Origin: Roseburia sp. 1XD42-69
GTDB lineage: Bacteria; Bacillota; Clostridia; Lachnospirales; Lachnospiraceae
DNA: 64,000 nt
Assembly (NCBI RefSeq): GCF_003612565.1
Contig: NZ_RAZG01000015.1
Span: 24,693 to 88,692, forward strand
Reading direction: 5' to 3'
The position numbers and the translations under genes are program-made. Within the stretch, counting starts at the first letter, position 1. Every line of letters starts with the position of its first letter. Positions 44,792 to 54,149 of the stretch are shown in pieces. Under the pieces are notes generated by a model. It ran no database searches, was not told the DNA's origin, and saw only the letters and a list, made by a program, of their open reading frames with translations.

Positions 44792-47095
44792 TCAATCACT
44801 AACTGAATTTCCTGTGGTAATCTCCCCCCTTCGCATTTTTACCTGCCCGGTAAAACGGGTATCGTACACCGCTGTTCCCCTTTTTAAAAGACGCCTTAAA
44901 GTCTCCTCACCGGGATGGCCGTACCGGTTATTTTTCCCGCAGGAAATCACAGCGGCTTTTGGCGTTACCGCAGACAATAATTTTTCGCAGGTGCCGTACT
45001 TCGAGCCGTGGTGGGATGCCTTTAACACATCAATCCTGGGAAATTTGCAGCTCTCCGCCAGTTTTTCCTCCTGCTTAAGAGATAAGTCCCCTGTAAAAAG
45101 TCCCAAAAAACCGCCGCTGTCATAAAATAGCACCATGGATGCATGATTCCTGTCCGTCTCCTGATTCTTATCCTCCGGATAGAGACAGGTGACTTTCCAG
45201 CTCTTATCCTCCCCGGTAAGGGTTTCCCCCTGCCCCATATACAAAATTTTTATATTCCATTCCCCGGCAAACCTGTTTAACTCCTCCCATGCCTCATCCC
45301 TCACAATCCCCTTCGCCAAAACCAGATATTTAATGGGAAATCCGCTCTGGGCCACTTCTGTCATGCCGCTTGTGTGGTCTTTATCCAGATGGCTTAAAAA
45401 CCAATAGTCTACCTTCCGGATTCCGTGATACTTTAAAAAAGGCAAAATCCGGTAATTCCCCACATGTCCCACACTGATGCTGCCCCCGTCTAAAAACATA
45501 TTCGTTCCGTCCTTCTCCATAAAACAGACAGCCTCCCCCTGCCCCACATCTAAAACATCCCACTCCCCCTCCAGGCGGAACGGGCCTGTTAGAACCGTAA
45601 AAAAGACAATAAAGCAGGCCCCTGCCTTCGCTGCGACATATTTATGGTTTTTCCGGGAGAGCAAAAGGAGAAGAATGCCTCCATACCATACTAATACCGA
45701 AAATTCAGACAGCTTTCCGGTAATAAAGACTGCCCAGGGAAGTTTTAAGCTCACGCGGCAGACCGTCTCAAAGAGCAGTAAAATCACCGTACAGGGAAAT
45801 AAAAGGATTTTTCCCACAGCCGCTGAAAAACATCCTGCAAGCATCCCTGCCATTCCAAGCCCCAGCAGGGCTTCCATACAGGGCAGTATCACAAGATTCA
45901 CAAGGAGGGCATAGGGGGAGATTTCATAAAAGGTATTGCATAAGATGGGAATTGTCACGATCTGGATACATGCACTTACAAGGCATGTGTCTTTTAATCC
46001 GGACAATTCCCTGTGAAAACAGGACTTTTTTATCTCCCCTGCCAAAAGAACCCCTGCCACAGCCCCAAAGGATAAGAGAAAACCTGTGTGGTAAAAAATT
46101 TTCGGGTTTTCCCAGGCCAAAATCAGGGCCATAAGGGAAAGGGCGGTAAGCATATCATAACTTTTTCCCCTGCATTTTCCCCAGAGGAGAATGAAAAACA
46201 TGCCAATTGCCCTGGTCTGGGAAATTCCAAATCCTGTAAAAATCCCATAACAGGAAATAAAAATTCCGGAAAGGGCTGCCGCCGTGTACCCGGTACATTT
46301 TTTTCGGAGCAGGCGGTAAACCGTCATTCCCAAAATAGACAGGTGAATCCCGGAAATACTGTAAAAATGGCTGACCCCCGACTTTTGAAACAACTCTTTT
46401 AGCTCTCTGTCCATGCCGCTTTTCTCCCCCAGAGTCATGGCCGCCATAACTTTCCCATGTGAATTACCCATACAGTTTTCATAACTCTCTCGGAACATTT
46501 CCCGGATCTGATAGAGATATTCCCGAAATTTATCCGGCCCTCCATAGCTCTTTTCCACCTTTGCCTCCTCCACTGCCCCCTCGATATTAAGGCTCTGGTA
46601 GTAGGCCAGCTCGTGAAAGCCTCCCTCATTTTCCGGCTTGTGGAATGTTTTTATTTTTCCTTTGATAACTAAGGTTTCTCCGATGGAAGATTCATCGGCT
46701 GAAAGAATAACTAAGATTTGAGGACAGGTATAGGTCCCGCTTTTGGATTTTAGATAATTGTCTTTTAGATAATAATAGAATTGTTCCCCTTTTTCTTCTT
46801 TCCTGCTAAGCCTTCCCAAAAGTGACACATCTTCACCCTGGATGAAAAAAGACTGGGCGCACCTGCTCTCATCTTCCCGGCAGGCCGCCCTGGCCCCTCC
46901 CAAAACAAAGGCCGCTAAAAGAACCGCTCCATACAATCCCAGCCTTTTTCCCCTGATTTTCCCGGCGGCTAAGACGGAGCACTGCCACAAAAAATATAAA
47001 AGGAAAATAAGAAGAAACAGAGGAAAATTCCAGAGTACCCCGCAGATTCCCAGGAGAAAGGAAGCTGCAAGAGAGGCCAATTTCCGTTTATTCAC
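44792..47095 (-). CDS. comEC: ComEC/Rec2-family DNA uptake channel
   Basis: 767 residues. N-terminal membrane segments, the Competence domain (about 225-480, with FQKSGVSHFYSISGIHLSIL) and a C-terminal metallo-beta-lactamase domain (WDVLDVGQGEAVCF near 510, SHLDKDHTSG near 560). In transformable bacteria it carries single-stranded DNA across the membrane. It starts at GTG 47095, overlapping the GerMN gene by eight bases. comEA is in the same run, so both DNA-uptake components are present, though competence pilus genes are not seen here. Confidence 0.92.
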   Translation of the reverse strand: MNKRKLASLAASFLLGICGVLWNFPLFLLIFLLYFLWQCSVLAAGKIRGKRLGLYGAVLLAAFVLGGARAACREDESRCAQSFFIQGEDVSLLGRLSRKEEKGEQFYYYLKDNYLKSKSGTYTCPQILVILSADESSIGETLVIKGKIKTFHKPENEGGFHELAYYQSLNIEGAVEEAKVEKSYGGPDKFREYLYQIREMFRESYENCMGNSHGKVMAAMTLGEKSGMDRELKELFQKSGVSHFYSISGIHLSILGMTVYRLLRKKCTGYTAAALSGIFISCYGIFTGFGISQTRAIGMFFILLWGKCRGKSYDMLTALSLMALILAWENPKIFYHTGFLLSFGAVAGVLLAGEIKKSCFHRELSGLKDTCLVSACIQIVTIPILCNTFYEISPYALLVNLVILPCMEALLGLGMAGMLAGCFSAAVGKILLFPCTVILLLFETVCRVSLKLPWAVFITGKLSEFSVLVWYGGILLLLLSRKNHKYVAAKAGACFIVFFTVLTGPFRLEGEWDVLDVGQGEAVCFMEKDGTNMFLDGGSISVGHVGNYRILPFLKYHGIRKVDYWFLSHLDKDHTSGMTEVAQSGFPIKYLVLAKGIVRDEAWEELNRFAGEWNIKILYMGQGETLTGEDKSWKVTCLYPEDKNQETDRNHASMVLFYDSGGFLGLFTGDLSLKQEEKLAESCKFPRIDVLKASHHGSKYGTCEKLLSAVTPKAAVISCGKNNRYGHPGEETLRRLLKRGTAVYDTRFTGQVKMRRGEITTGNSVSD

Positions 47096-48074
47096 TGGTA
47101 TCCTCCTCCCCCTCTCCCTTCACATCATTCACTTTCATTTCAGAGTTATTTACCTCCTCCACGTAATCCAGGTTTCTCTCATAGAGTTCATCCAGGGCAA
47201 AGCTGTCACGGTACACTCCCTTGGTATTTCCGTTTACGGAAATCTGTACTTTATTTATGGTGGAAATTTCCGACAAAGAATCTACAATGGAATATATCAC
47301 CACAGGTTCCTCTATGCTGTAATTCTGGTTCCGGAAAGCATCGTCTAAATTCACATAGCATACCCCGTCTAACACAGACACCCCCACCAGCTTTGTGCCC
47401 TCGGGGATTGCCGACTGGGCATTTTTACTTTTCGGTCCCTCTAAGAGATGCTCTATCACCAGTTTTTCCAGGGAAATATTGCTGCTGTGGTGCACTTCCT
47501 GGGTCTCCTGCACAAGACCGTTCCCCTTTTTGTTGGCAAAATATAAAACAATGGTGGATGTCTGGATAGAGTTAATCTGTTCTCCAGGATTTTCTATAAA
47601 ACTATCATTGGTCATAACACCCACCAGATTACCGCTTCCGTCTGTGAGAGGGTCCTCCCCCACATAAAAACTTAAACATTCCACCCCCTCCACCTGGGTT
47701 AAGGTGCGCACAATCGCCGCCCGGGACAATGTCTCCTGCACCTGGTTCATGGTGCGGTAAGTTTCATTAAAATACAAGGTTAATAACGTCCCCTCCAAAA
47801 TATAACTGTCCACTCTCACATCCTGGGGAATCACCTTTTTAAAATCCACATCCCCGGAATCTTCCTGCATTTTTCCGATTAGCTCATCAATCATCCCCTT
47901 GGTGTCATCCTCCCCGGATTCCATCTCATAGGGCAAACTTTCAATTTTCGTTATATCTTTATTGAGATAATACATCTGATAATCCAAATGATCCTGTTCC
48001 TCCCCGGGTTCTCCACATCCCGCCGCAAGAGAGAAAAGCAAGGCCATAAGGAGCCATCTGCTGACTTTCTCCAT
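47088..48074 (-). CDS. GerMN-domain lipoprotein
   Basis: 328 residues with a lipoprotein signal (LLMALLFSLAAGC). Two GerMN-like segments can be seen: about 100-190 (GTLLTLYFNETYR, VRTLTQVEGVECLSFYV) and about 190-300 (STIVLYFANKKGN, LVIEHLLEGPKS, CYVNLDDAF). GerM in Bacillus acts in sporulation and germination. Here the gene lies directly after a histidine kinase gene and before comEC, so it may be the extracytoplasmic partner of the two-component system, as lipoproteins next to WalK/PhoR-type kinases often are; that is inference. Confidence 0.82.
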   Translation of the reverse strand: MEKVSRWLLMALLFSLAAGCGEPGEEQDHLDYQMYYLNKDITKIESLPYEMESGEDDTKGMIDELIGKMQEDSGDVDFKKVIPQDVRVDSYILEGTLLTLYFNETYRTMNQVQETLSRAAIVRTLTQVEGVECLSFYVGEDPLTDGSGNLVGVMTNDSFIENPGEQINSIQTSTIVLYFANKKGNGLVQETQEVHHSSNISLEKLVIEHLLEGPKSKNAQSAIPEGTKLVGVSVLDGVCYVNLDDAFRNQNYSIEEPVVIYSIVDSLSEISTINKVQISVNGNTKGVYRDSFALDELYERNLDYVEEVNNSEMKVNDVKGEGEEDTSE

Positions 48075-48103
48075 CTATCTCCTCCTGATCATAAATAAAA
48101 AAT

Positions 48104-49534
48104 CTAGGAAGCAATATAATTCAAAGGAATCCGCACATTAAAAATTGTTCCCTCTCCCTCTGTGCTGAACACCTTAATCGCTCCCCTGTGCATTAAAATA
48201 GCATTTCTGGTAATGGCAAGACCAAGGCCAGTACCTCCGATTTCCCTGGAATGGGATTTGTCCACCCGGTAAAAACGCTCGTAAATATGTTCCAGGCTCT
48301 CCTCTGGTATGCCGATTCCCCCATCTTCCACTTTAATGTAAAAGTACTGGTGGTCCGCATTTAAGGACACATGCACCCAGCCGTCGGGACGGTTGTATTT
48401 AATAGCGTTTTCCACCAGATTGGTAATGGCCAGGGTAAGTTTTACCTCATCCACCTCCGCACTCACCGGACGGAAACTCTCCAGCACCAGCTCTATGTTC
48501 TGCTTCTCGGCAATGGGACGAAGCCTTTTTAAAATCAACTCTAACTGCTCATTGATATTGACGCTGGAAATATTCAAATCCGCAGCGGAACGGTCCATTT
48601 TTACCAGGGATAACAAATCATTAATAATTTTTGTCTCCCTGTCAATCTCATTTCCGATATCCCCCATAAATTCCCGATAAAGTTCCAGGGGCACATTTTC
48701 CTGCCCGTTTAGGGAATCTGCCAAAACTTTCATGGAGGTAAGAGGAGTCTTTAACTCGTGGGACACATTTGAGACAAATTCTTCCCTGGATTCATCAATA
48801 ACTTTCATTCTTTCAAAGAGCTGGTTAAAACGGTGGGAAATATCCTCCGTCTCCAGGTAGGTTTCCTCTTTTAATTCAGTGGCAAACCCGTTTTGTATCT
48901 CAGAAATCTGCCTTGACATATCAGACAGGGGCCGTACCAATCTCATAGACAGCATGACAGACAGGGCCAAAACCACCAAAAGCATGGAAATCTCAATCAC
49001 CAAGGCCCCGTCTTTTAAATATTCAAGGTTCAGCTTAATACTGTCTGTAGACACGCTTACAAGAAACACCCCCAGGCTTTCCTTGCTCTCCGTGTCCGTG
49101 AGGGGAATTGTCATCTCTATATACCCGTTATCCGAGTCATGCTTGGAAATTTCCTCTCCGGAAAAGCTTCTGATAACCTCCTCCGAGACAATGGTTTTCC
49201 CCTCGTCCACCCCGTAAGTGTCTTTTACAATACGGAAATTGCCATCAATTATCATGACACGTCCGTCATAAATATTTGATAATTGCTCCAACTGGGAATT
49301 GATAATTTCAGATGATGTATCTTCCAGATAATTGTTAAATATAATTTGATTCCCTAAGATTCTAGCCTGGCTTAAAATATCAATACTTCGGTTGGATACC
49401 GCTTTCGTCTCGTAAGACCTTAGTATCCCTCCCCGAAGTATCGTCGCCGGTATGGTTCCGATAAGCAGAAAAATCAGAATGAGCCACAGTTTCATGCTCT
49501 TAAAAATTCCTGGAAAGTTTTTCTTTTTTGACAT
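48104..49534 (-). CDS. Membrane sensor histidine kinase
   Basis: 476 residues. Two membrane helices (about 14-34 and 178-198) enclose an extracellular sensor domain of about 140 residues. HAMP follows at about 198-250, HisKA with SNVSHELKTPLTSMK near 262, and an HATPase with NLVENAIKYN, VEDGGIGIP and GGTGLGLAI. It is of the WalK/PhoR class and is paired with the response regulator seven bases upstream. The signal is unknown. Confidence 0.9.
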   Translation of the reverse strand: MSKKKNFPGIFKSMKLWLILIFLLIGTIPATILRGGILRSYETKAVSNRSIDILSQARILGNQIIFNNYLEDTSSEIINSQLEQLSNIYDGRVMIIDGNFRIVKDTYGVDEGKTIVSEEVIRSFSGEEISKHDSDNGYIEMTIPLTDTESKESLGVFLVSVSTDSIKLNLEYLKDGALVIEISMLLVVLALSVMLSMRLVRPLSDMSRQISEIQNGFATELKEETYLETEDISHRFNQLFERMKVIDESREEFVSNVSHELKTPLTSMKVLADSLNGQENVPLELYREFMGDIGNEIDRETKIINDLLSLVKMDRSAADLNISSVNINEQLELILKRLRPIAEKQNIELVLESFRPVSAEVDEVKLTLAITNLVENAIKYNRPDGWVHVSLNADHQYFYIKVEDGGIGIPEESLEHIYERFYRVDKSHSREIGGTGLGLAITRNAILMHRGAIKVFSTEGEGTIFNVRIPLNYIAS

Positions 49535-49541
49535 TTGTTCC

Positions 49542-50231
49542 TTACCCCTGATAATAATAACCTACGCCCCATTTTGTATGAACATACTTCGGCTCGCTTG
49601 GATTGCTCTCAATTTTTTCCCGCATCCTCCGCACATGCACGTCCACAGTCCTCACGTCACCAGGGTACTCATAACCCCATACAAGATTCAAAAGGTTTTC
49701 CCTGCTGTACACTTTATTGGGATTCGTCACAAGAAGTTCCAATAGATCAAACTCTTTGGCGGTAAGGTTTATTTCTTTTCCCTTTACAAAAAGCCTCCGG
49801 CTCTCGCAGTCCATTCTAAGGTCGCCGCTCTCAATCATGGAACTTTCTTCCTTTTTGGGCTGTCCCTGGGCGGTTCTCCTCATAATGGCCTTGATTCTGG
49901 CCTTTACCTCCAAAATGTTAAAGGGTTTGGTAATATAATCATCTGCGCCGTACTCAAGACCTAATATTTTGTCCATATCGTCCCCTTTTGCCGTGAGCAT
50001 CACTATGGGAACCGTGGAAAAATCCCGGATATGCTGACAGACTTCAAATCCGTCCATCTTGGGAAGCATAATATCCAAAAGAATCATATCATACTGATTC
50101 TCCGTAGCCATCTTTAATGCTTCCTCCCCGTCATAGGCACAATCCACTTCCATGCCATCCTGTTCCAAGCTAAACCGGATTCCTTTCACAATTAACTTTT
50201 CATCATCCACCACAAGAACTTTTTTTGCCAT
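49542..50231 (-). CDS. OmpR/PhoB-family response regulator
   Basis: 229 residues. Receiver domain with DDEKL acid pocket, phosphorylation Asp in MILLDIMLPKMDG near residue 53, and Lys in YITKPFN. The C-terminal winged helix (about 135-228) has LTAKEFDLLELLVTNPNKVYSRENLL and the RTVDVHVRRMREKIE recognition helix, close to WalR/YycF. It is controlled by the kinase encoded next to it. Regulated genes may include the neighbouring envelope and DNA-uptake genes, but no operator was identified. Confidence 0.92.
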   Translation of the reverse strand: MAKKVLVVDDEKLIVKGIRFSLEQDGMEVDCAYDGEEALKMATENQYDMILLDIMLPKMDGFEVCQHIRDFSTVPIVMLTAKGDDMDKILGLEYGADDYITKPFNILEVKARIKAIMRRTAQGQPKKEESSMIESGDLRMDCESRRLFVKGKEINLTAKEFDLLELLVTNPNKVYSRENLLNLVWGYEYPGDVRTVDVHVRRMREKIESNPSEPKYVHTKWGVGYYYQG

Positions 50232-50270
50232 TTTACTGCTAACCTCCAGGGCATCTTTTATAAAGTCAGA

Positions 50271-50864
50271 CTACTTTACCGTAATGTAATCTTTCATTTT
50301 GGAATACAATCCCTCTTTGATCCCGGTGATATTCATCACATCCTCCGCCGATTGGAACTTTCCGTTTTCTTCCCGGTAAGCGATAATGCTCTTCGCCTTC
50401 GCCTCTCCGATTCCCGGAATCCCCATCAGGGCACTGACATCCGCCGTGTTGAGATTGACTCTGCCGTTTTCCTGTTCCTCCTGAACTGTTGTAACCGGTT
50501 CTTCTCCCAGGGCAAAGACCTGTATCATCTGCCCGTCCTCCACAAAAAGGGCCTGGTTTACAGCCCCGGGGTCTGCCGTCTCCGTCAGTCCTCCCGCCAG
50601 GTGTATGGCCTCATAAACCCTGCTTCCCGCCGGAAGTTCATATACCCCAGGGACATTTACCTCTCCGCAGACATACACACAGCAGAGACCCTCCTCCTCT
50701 TTGGAAGAATCCAAAGTCTCTGTTTCCTCTCCAAATTCCGCCACGGTTTCCGTTTCTGTTTCAGCCAGTTCAAAAACATCTTCCTCAAAGGCAGGGCTTT
50801 TTTTGCCGCAGCCAAACATAATGAGGAATAAAAGGAACAAAACACTAATTACATATCTATACAT
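50271..50864 (-). CDS. comEA: ComEA-family DNA-binding protein with SLBB and helix-hairpin-helix domains
   Basis: 197 residues. The N-terminal hydrophobic segment ends in IMFGC, perhaps a poor lipobox rather than a membrane anchor. After an acidic linker comes an SLBB domain (VYVCGEVNVPGVYELPAG, about 62-120) and the C-terminal HhH pair (VNLNTADVSALMGIPGIGEAKA, about 135-197) that binds double-stranded DNA for uptake. It is first in the run with the two-component system, GerMN and comEC, behind the promoter at 50918-50946. Confidence 0.9.
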   Translation of the reverse strand: MYRYVISVLFLLFLIMFGCGKKSPAFEEDVFELAETETETVAEFGEETETLDSSKEEEGLCCVYVCGEVNVPGVYELPAGSRVYEAIHLAGGLTETADPGAVNQALFVEDGQMIQVFALGEEPVTTVQEEQENGRVNLNTADVSALMGIPGIGEAKAKSIIAYREENGKFQSAEDVMNITGIKEGLYSKMKDYITVK

Positions 50865-50917
50865 TTCATATCTCCTTTTCTATTTGGGAAAAGGAGCCCC
50901 TCGATGCCGATACCCAC

Positions 50918-50946
50918 ATTTTAACGAATTTTTCCAATGATTACAA
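50918..50946 (-). promoter_or_regulatory. Promoter of the comEA run
   Basis: Minus strand TTGTAA (50946-50941), 17-base spacer, TAAAAT (50923-50918), about 50 bases upstream of the comEA start. Confidence 0.6.
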
Positions 50947-51009
50947 GAGTAACTTTATAGAAAAGGAGTTAATTTTTCAGAAAAATATTATACAAAAATA
51001 AAAATGAAG

Positions 51010-51036
51010 AAAGACTGCCAAAATACGGCAGTCTTT
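51010..51036 (-). terminator. Terminator of the ECF transporter S-component gene
   Basis: Ten-base stem AAAGACTGCC with GGCAGTCTTT (51010-51019 and 51027-51036), followed on the minus strand by CTTCATTTTT, 14 bases past the stop codon. Confidence 0.75.
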
Positions 51037-51049
51037 TCTGAAATAATCT

Positions 51050-51574
51050 TTATGATACCTGTCTCTCTTTTAACTTATCCAGCACATGGGCTTTGGACAG
51101 TGCAAAAATTATCACCGCCGCCATTACAATTCCCGTGAAGGTCTGGCCCAAATTGGCGGGAACTGTTGCAAGGGAAGCGGCAAATCCATAGAGGAAAACC
51201 TCTAAAACGGCATATCCAAAAACCTGGAAAAGCCCTCCTGCCACGGCGCCGAAAAGCCAGTTAATTTTGTTTTTCGGCATAAGCTTTTCCACAAAGGTTC
51301 CCATAATAAATGCCATAATGCTTTTAATGATCAGGGTAGGCACAACATATACCACATATCCCCCCAGCAAGTCTGCCAGGGCCGCCCCGAAACCTGCCGC
51401 TATGGTTCCCTGCTTTCTTCCTAAAATCATTACTGCAAGGAATATCATGCAGTCTCCCAAATGGGTGTACCCTCCGGTCAAGGGGGTAGGAATTTTAAAC
51501 ATGGTGGTAAAAATATATACCAATGCCATCATTAGTGCGGTTTTCACCAAAGTCTGAATTTTAAGGTCTCTCAT
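51050..51574 (-). CDS. ECF transporter S component (vitamin-binding membrane protein)
   Basis: 174 residues, six membrane segments. The N-terminal helix MRDLKIQTLVKTALMMAL and the following GGYTHLGDCMIFLAVMILG and FGAALADLLGGY segments are typical of energy-coupling-factor substrate-binding subunits. It works with shared EcfAAT subunits encoded elsewhere. The ligand cannot be read from the sequence. The upstream region (51649-51683) has two AACTGG half sites that resemble operators of MocR/PdxR-type regulators, which would hint at a B6-related ligand; weak evidence. Confidence 0.82.
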   Translation of the reverse strand: MRDLKIQTLVKTALMMALVYIFTTMFKIPTPLTGGYTHLGDCMIFLAVMILGRKQGTIAAGFGAALADLLGGYVVYVVPTLIIKSIMAFIMGTFVEKLMPKNKINWLFGAVAGGLFQVFGYAVLEVFLYGFAASLATVPANLGQTFTGIVMAAVIIFALSKAHVLDKLKERQVS

Positions 51575-51621
51575 TTTTTACTCCTCCATAATTTTTCATT
51601 TCGGCCGATTTTTATGGTATG

Positions 51622-51683
51622 AGTATAATTCAGAATTGGTTTGATGCACAGTGCCAGTTTTGATAAAATTGACCAGTCCAGTT
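51622..51683 (-). promoter_or_regulatory. Upstream region of the ECF S component with repeated AACTGG sites
   Basis: Minus strand: AACTGGACTGGTC (51683-51671) and AACTGGCACTG (51659-51649), with 24 bases between the repeat starts, then TATACT (51627-51622) as a candidate -10 box. No good -35 box is present, as at an activator-dependent promoter. The regulator is not in the window. Confidence 0.35.
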
Positions 51684-51695
51684 ATGCCTTTTCCA

Positions 51696-52853
51696 TCAAT
51701 CTCCTATGGTCTCAAGTCCTTTCTTTTCTAATTTCCGGTTCACCCTCTGTTTTCCCACGCTGTAAATAACGGAGCACACAGGGACAGCCAAAAGCATTCC
51801 CAATACCCCAAATGCGCTGCTGCCAATGGTAACTGCCGCTAAAACCCAGATGCCCGGAAGTCCCACGGATTTCCCCACAACTTTGGGATAGATAAGATTT
51901 CCCTCCACCTGCTGCAGTACCACGATAAACAGGATAAACCAAAGTGCCTTTATGGGATTTACCATAAGAATGAGGAACGCCCCCACCCCAGTTCCTATAA
52001 AAGCTCCAAATACGGGAATCAAAGCGGTAAAGCCCACCAGCACGGAAATCATTGGAGCGTAGGGCATACGCAAAGTCACCATGCCCAAAAAGCAAAGGCT
52101 TCCGATAATCACAGATTCCGTAATCTGGCCTGTGACAAAACTTGTAAATATTCTATTTGTCAGTGCAAAAAAATTTAATACCGACTCTGCCCTTTCCCCG
52201 GAGAGAAAAGCAAATATCACTTTTTTGAGATTTCTCCCCAGTTTTTCCTTCTGGGAAAGAACGTAAAAGGCAAATACCAGCCCAAGGATTACATTAAACA
52301 TAACTGAAAAAATAGAGGTAGTAATGTCCACCGTTTTTCCCACAAAACTCTGGCCGCTTTTCCAGAGAAAATCCCCTGCCACTTTGCCAATCTCACTTAA
52401 ATTTAATTCTGGCTGTGGCAGAACAATTGCAAAATCCATTAACACATCGGAAAGGTCAGCCCACCACCTTTCTATCTGCACCATATACTGGGGGAACATG
52501 TCAATAATCATAAAGGCGGTATTCCTGATTTCCGGCACCACCATAAACAAAAGGATAAAGATAACCCCTCCGATTATCACTGTGCTTAAAAGCAGGCACA
52601 GGGGACGTTTTAATTTCTTCATGTTTTTTTCCCCCCGCCCCCAGGAAATTTTATCCCACAAAGTTTCCACCGGCCTAAGGAGCACATTAATTACAAAAGC
52701 AAAACACAATCCGATAAGAAAGGGTGCCAGTATCCCAAGAAGATTCCGGAAAATCATAAGCACGGAAGGCCCGTGGTTTAATCCCCAGAAAAACACCATT
52801 GCAAAACATATGATAAAAAGTATCTTTTTCACATTTTTTCTATTTAGTTCCAA
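51696..52853 (-). CDS. AI-2E family transporter (membrane permease)
   Basis: 385 residues with about eight membrane segments. Family signatures include LLGILAPFLIGLCFAFVINV at the start, IGSLCFLGMVTLRMPYAPMISVLVG split in the middle, and VEGNLIYPKVVGKSVGLPG near residue 325. The family contains exporters of quorum signals and ion antiporters, so substrate is open. It starts at TTG 52853 behind AGGA, 23 bases past the stop of the subtilisin gene. Confidence 0.88.
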   Translation of the reverse strand: MELNRKNVKKILFIICFAMVFFWGLNHGPSVLMIFRNLLGILAPFLIGLCFAFVINVLLRPVETLWDKISWGRGEKNMKKLKRPLCLLLSTVIIGGVIFILLFMVVPEIRNTAFMIIDMFPQYMVQIERWWADLSDVLMDFAIVLPQPELNLSEIGKVAGDFLWKSGQSFVGKTVDITTSIFSVMFNVILGLVFAFYVLSQKEKLGRNLKKVIFAFLSGERAESVLNFFALTNRIFTSFVTGQITESVIIGSLCFLGMVTLRMPYAPMISVLVGFTALIPVFGAFIGTGVGAFLILMVNPIKALWFILFIVVLQQVEGNLIYPKVVGKSVGLPGIWVLAAVTIGSSAFGVLGMLLAVPVCSVIYSVGKQRVNRKLEKKGLETIGD

Positions 52854-52876
52854 ATGAAATATCCTGTCCTTTCCAA

Positions 52877-54061
52877 TTATTTTACCGTAACCTGAAATAC
52901 AGCTTTTGAACCTTTCTTTGTGGTCACCGTAATTTTCGCCTTTCCCTTTTTCTTTCCTGTAACCTTTCCCTTAGAATTTACCCCGGCCACGCTTTTATTT
53001 GAGGATACATAGGATTTTACCCTGTCGCTTTTCGGACGGATAGATTTTATTTTAATCGTAACAGATTTACCCCTTTGTATCACTGCCTTGGTCTGTTTTA
53101 ATGTAATGCCGTAACCCTTTACTTTTCTAAGGGCCTCTAAAGGCTGTATCAGCCCGTGGCCGTAATGGGAATCATATCCTTTTGCCCCCAAATCCTTTGC
53201 CGTGGCGTTTATGATATCCCGGCATTCCTTTGCCGTCATAGAAGGCTTTGCCTGGAATAATAAAGCTGCCACTCCCGCTGCAAAGGGCGCTGCAGCACTG
53301 GTAGTTCCCCCGGGGGCCACCACATCCATTTTGTCGTTATATGTGCCCTTTGGAATCACCACATACTGTTTCTTTCCCGAATCGTACTTTGCAGCCCCCA
53401 CAGACAAAGTGTTGTCGTAGGATGCCGCATAGTGGTACTCCCTTTTCCCGCTGTTTCCACCGGAAGCACACACCAGCCCGCTGTTTACCGGGGCGGTATA
53501 AAGATTGTTGATGACATTGTACTCCCACTGGGAATAGGAATCTCCCCCGAAACTCATGCTGATGACACGGCACTTTTTTGACTTGGCATAGGCCAGTCCC
53601 TTTTCCACCTGGTCGCTGTAAATATATCCGTCTTTTCCCGCCTGGATAATATAGAGATTGACTTTAGGCGCCACCCCCACCAGAATTTTTGCACAGCTTG
53701 TGCCATGGCTGTCTGAGGAAATATCACTGCGTTTCGTGGAGCCGGTTTTTGCATTGTAAACCCCTTTAATCTTGGACTTAATGGCAGGGTCGTTTAAATT
53801 TGCCCCGCCGTCAATCACAGCCACATTTACCCCTTTTCCCGTCACATCTTTCCACACCTCGTCCAGTTTTAAATTGGAACGGTCTTTGGAGGAAACTCCC
53901 CCGCCGGAACCAAAAACCTCACCAACATGGATTTCTAAATCCTCCGTATCAGGTTTTAACCTATTGCCGGACTGTGCCCCCCATGCCAGACCAGACTGGG
54001 GAATGAGCATACAGATGCAGAGCAGCATACAAATAAAACTTTTCAATTTTCTTTTTCCCAT
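52877..54061 (-). CDS. Secreted S8 (subtilisin-family) serine protease with Ig-like C-terminal domain
   Basis: 394 residues from ATG 54061 behind GGGAGG. A signal peptide (FICMLLCICMLIPQSGLAWGA) leads into a short propeptide-like part and the subtilisin domain: Asp84 in VAVIDGGAN, His119 in DSHGTSCA, Asn203 in ASGGNSG and Ser255 in GTTSAAAPFAAG. Residues about 305-394 are a bacterial Ig-like (BIG2) domain ending in ITVTTKKGSKAVFQVTVK, used for surface binding. Substrate unknown. It follows the trp operon terminator and has its own promoter (54091-54119). Confidence 0.9.
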   Translation of the reverse strand: MGKRKLKSFICMLLCICMLIPQSGLAWGAQSGNRLKPDTEDLEIHVGEVFGSGGGVSSKDRSNLKLDEVWKDVTGKGVNVAVIDGGANLNDPAIKSKIKGVYNAKTGSTKRSDISSDSHGTSCAKILVGVAPKVNLYIIQAGKDGYIYSDQVEKGLAYAKSKKCRVISMSFGGDSYSQWEYNVINNLYTAPVNSGLVCASGGNSGKREYHYAASYDNTLSVGAAKYDSGKKQYVVIPKGTYNDKMDVVAPGGTTSAAAPFAAGVAALLFQAKPSMTAKECRDIINATAKDLGAKGYDSHYGHGLIQPLEALRKVKGYGITLKQTKAVIQRGKSVTIKIKSIRPKSDRVKSYVSSNKSVAGVNSKGKVTGKKKGKAKITVTTKKGSKAVFQVTVK

Positions 54062-54090
54062 AAGTATTCCTCCCTTAAAATAATACATAC

Positions 54091-54119
54091 ATTATACCTT
54101 CCCAAAAGAAAAACGGCAA
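54091..54119 (-). promoter_or_regulatory. Promoter of the subtilisin gene
   Basis: Minus strand TTGCCG (54119-54114), 17-base spacer, perfect TATAAT (54096-54091). The -35 box lies inside the trp operon terminator stem. Confidence 0.6.
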
Positions 54120-54137
54120 GGAATTCCCTGCCGTTTT
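54110..54137 (-). terminator. Terminator of the trp operon
   Basis: AAACGGCA pairs with TGCCGTTT (54111-54118 and 54129-54136), followed on the minus strand by TTTTTCTTTT. It lies 13 bases past the trpD stop. Confidence 0.8.
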
Positions 54138-54149
54138 TTTATCTCTGTC

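Noticed and set aside
51641..51669. Plus-strand promoter-like pair TTGATG-N17-TAAAAT
   Set aside because: No plus-strand gene or RNA follows; both neighbours are on the minus strand, and the region is better explained as a regulator site for the ECF S component.
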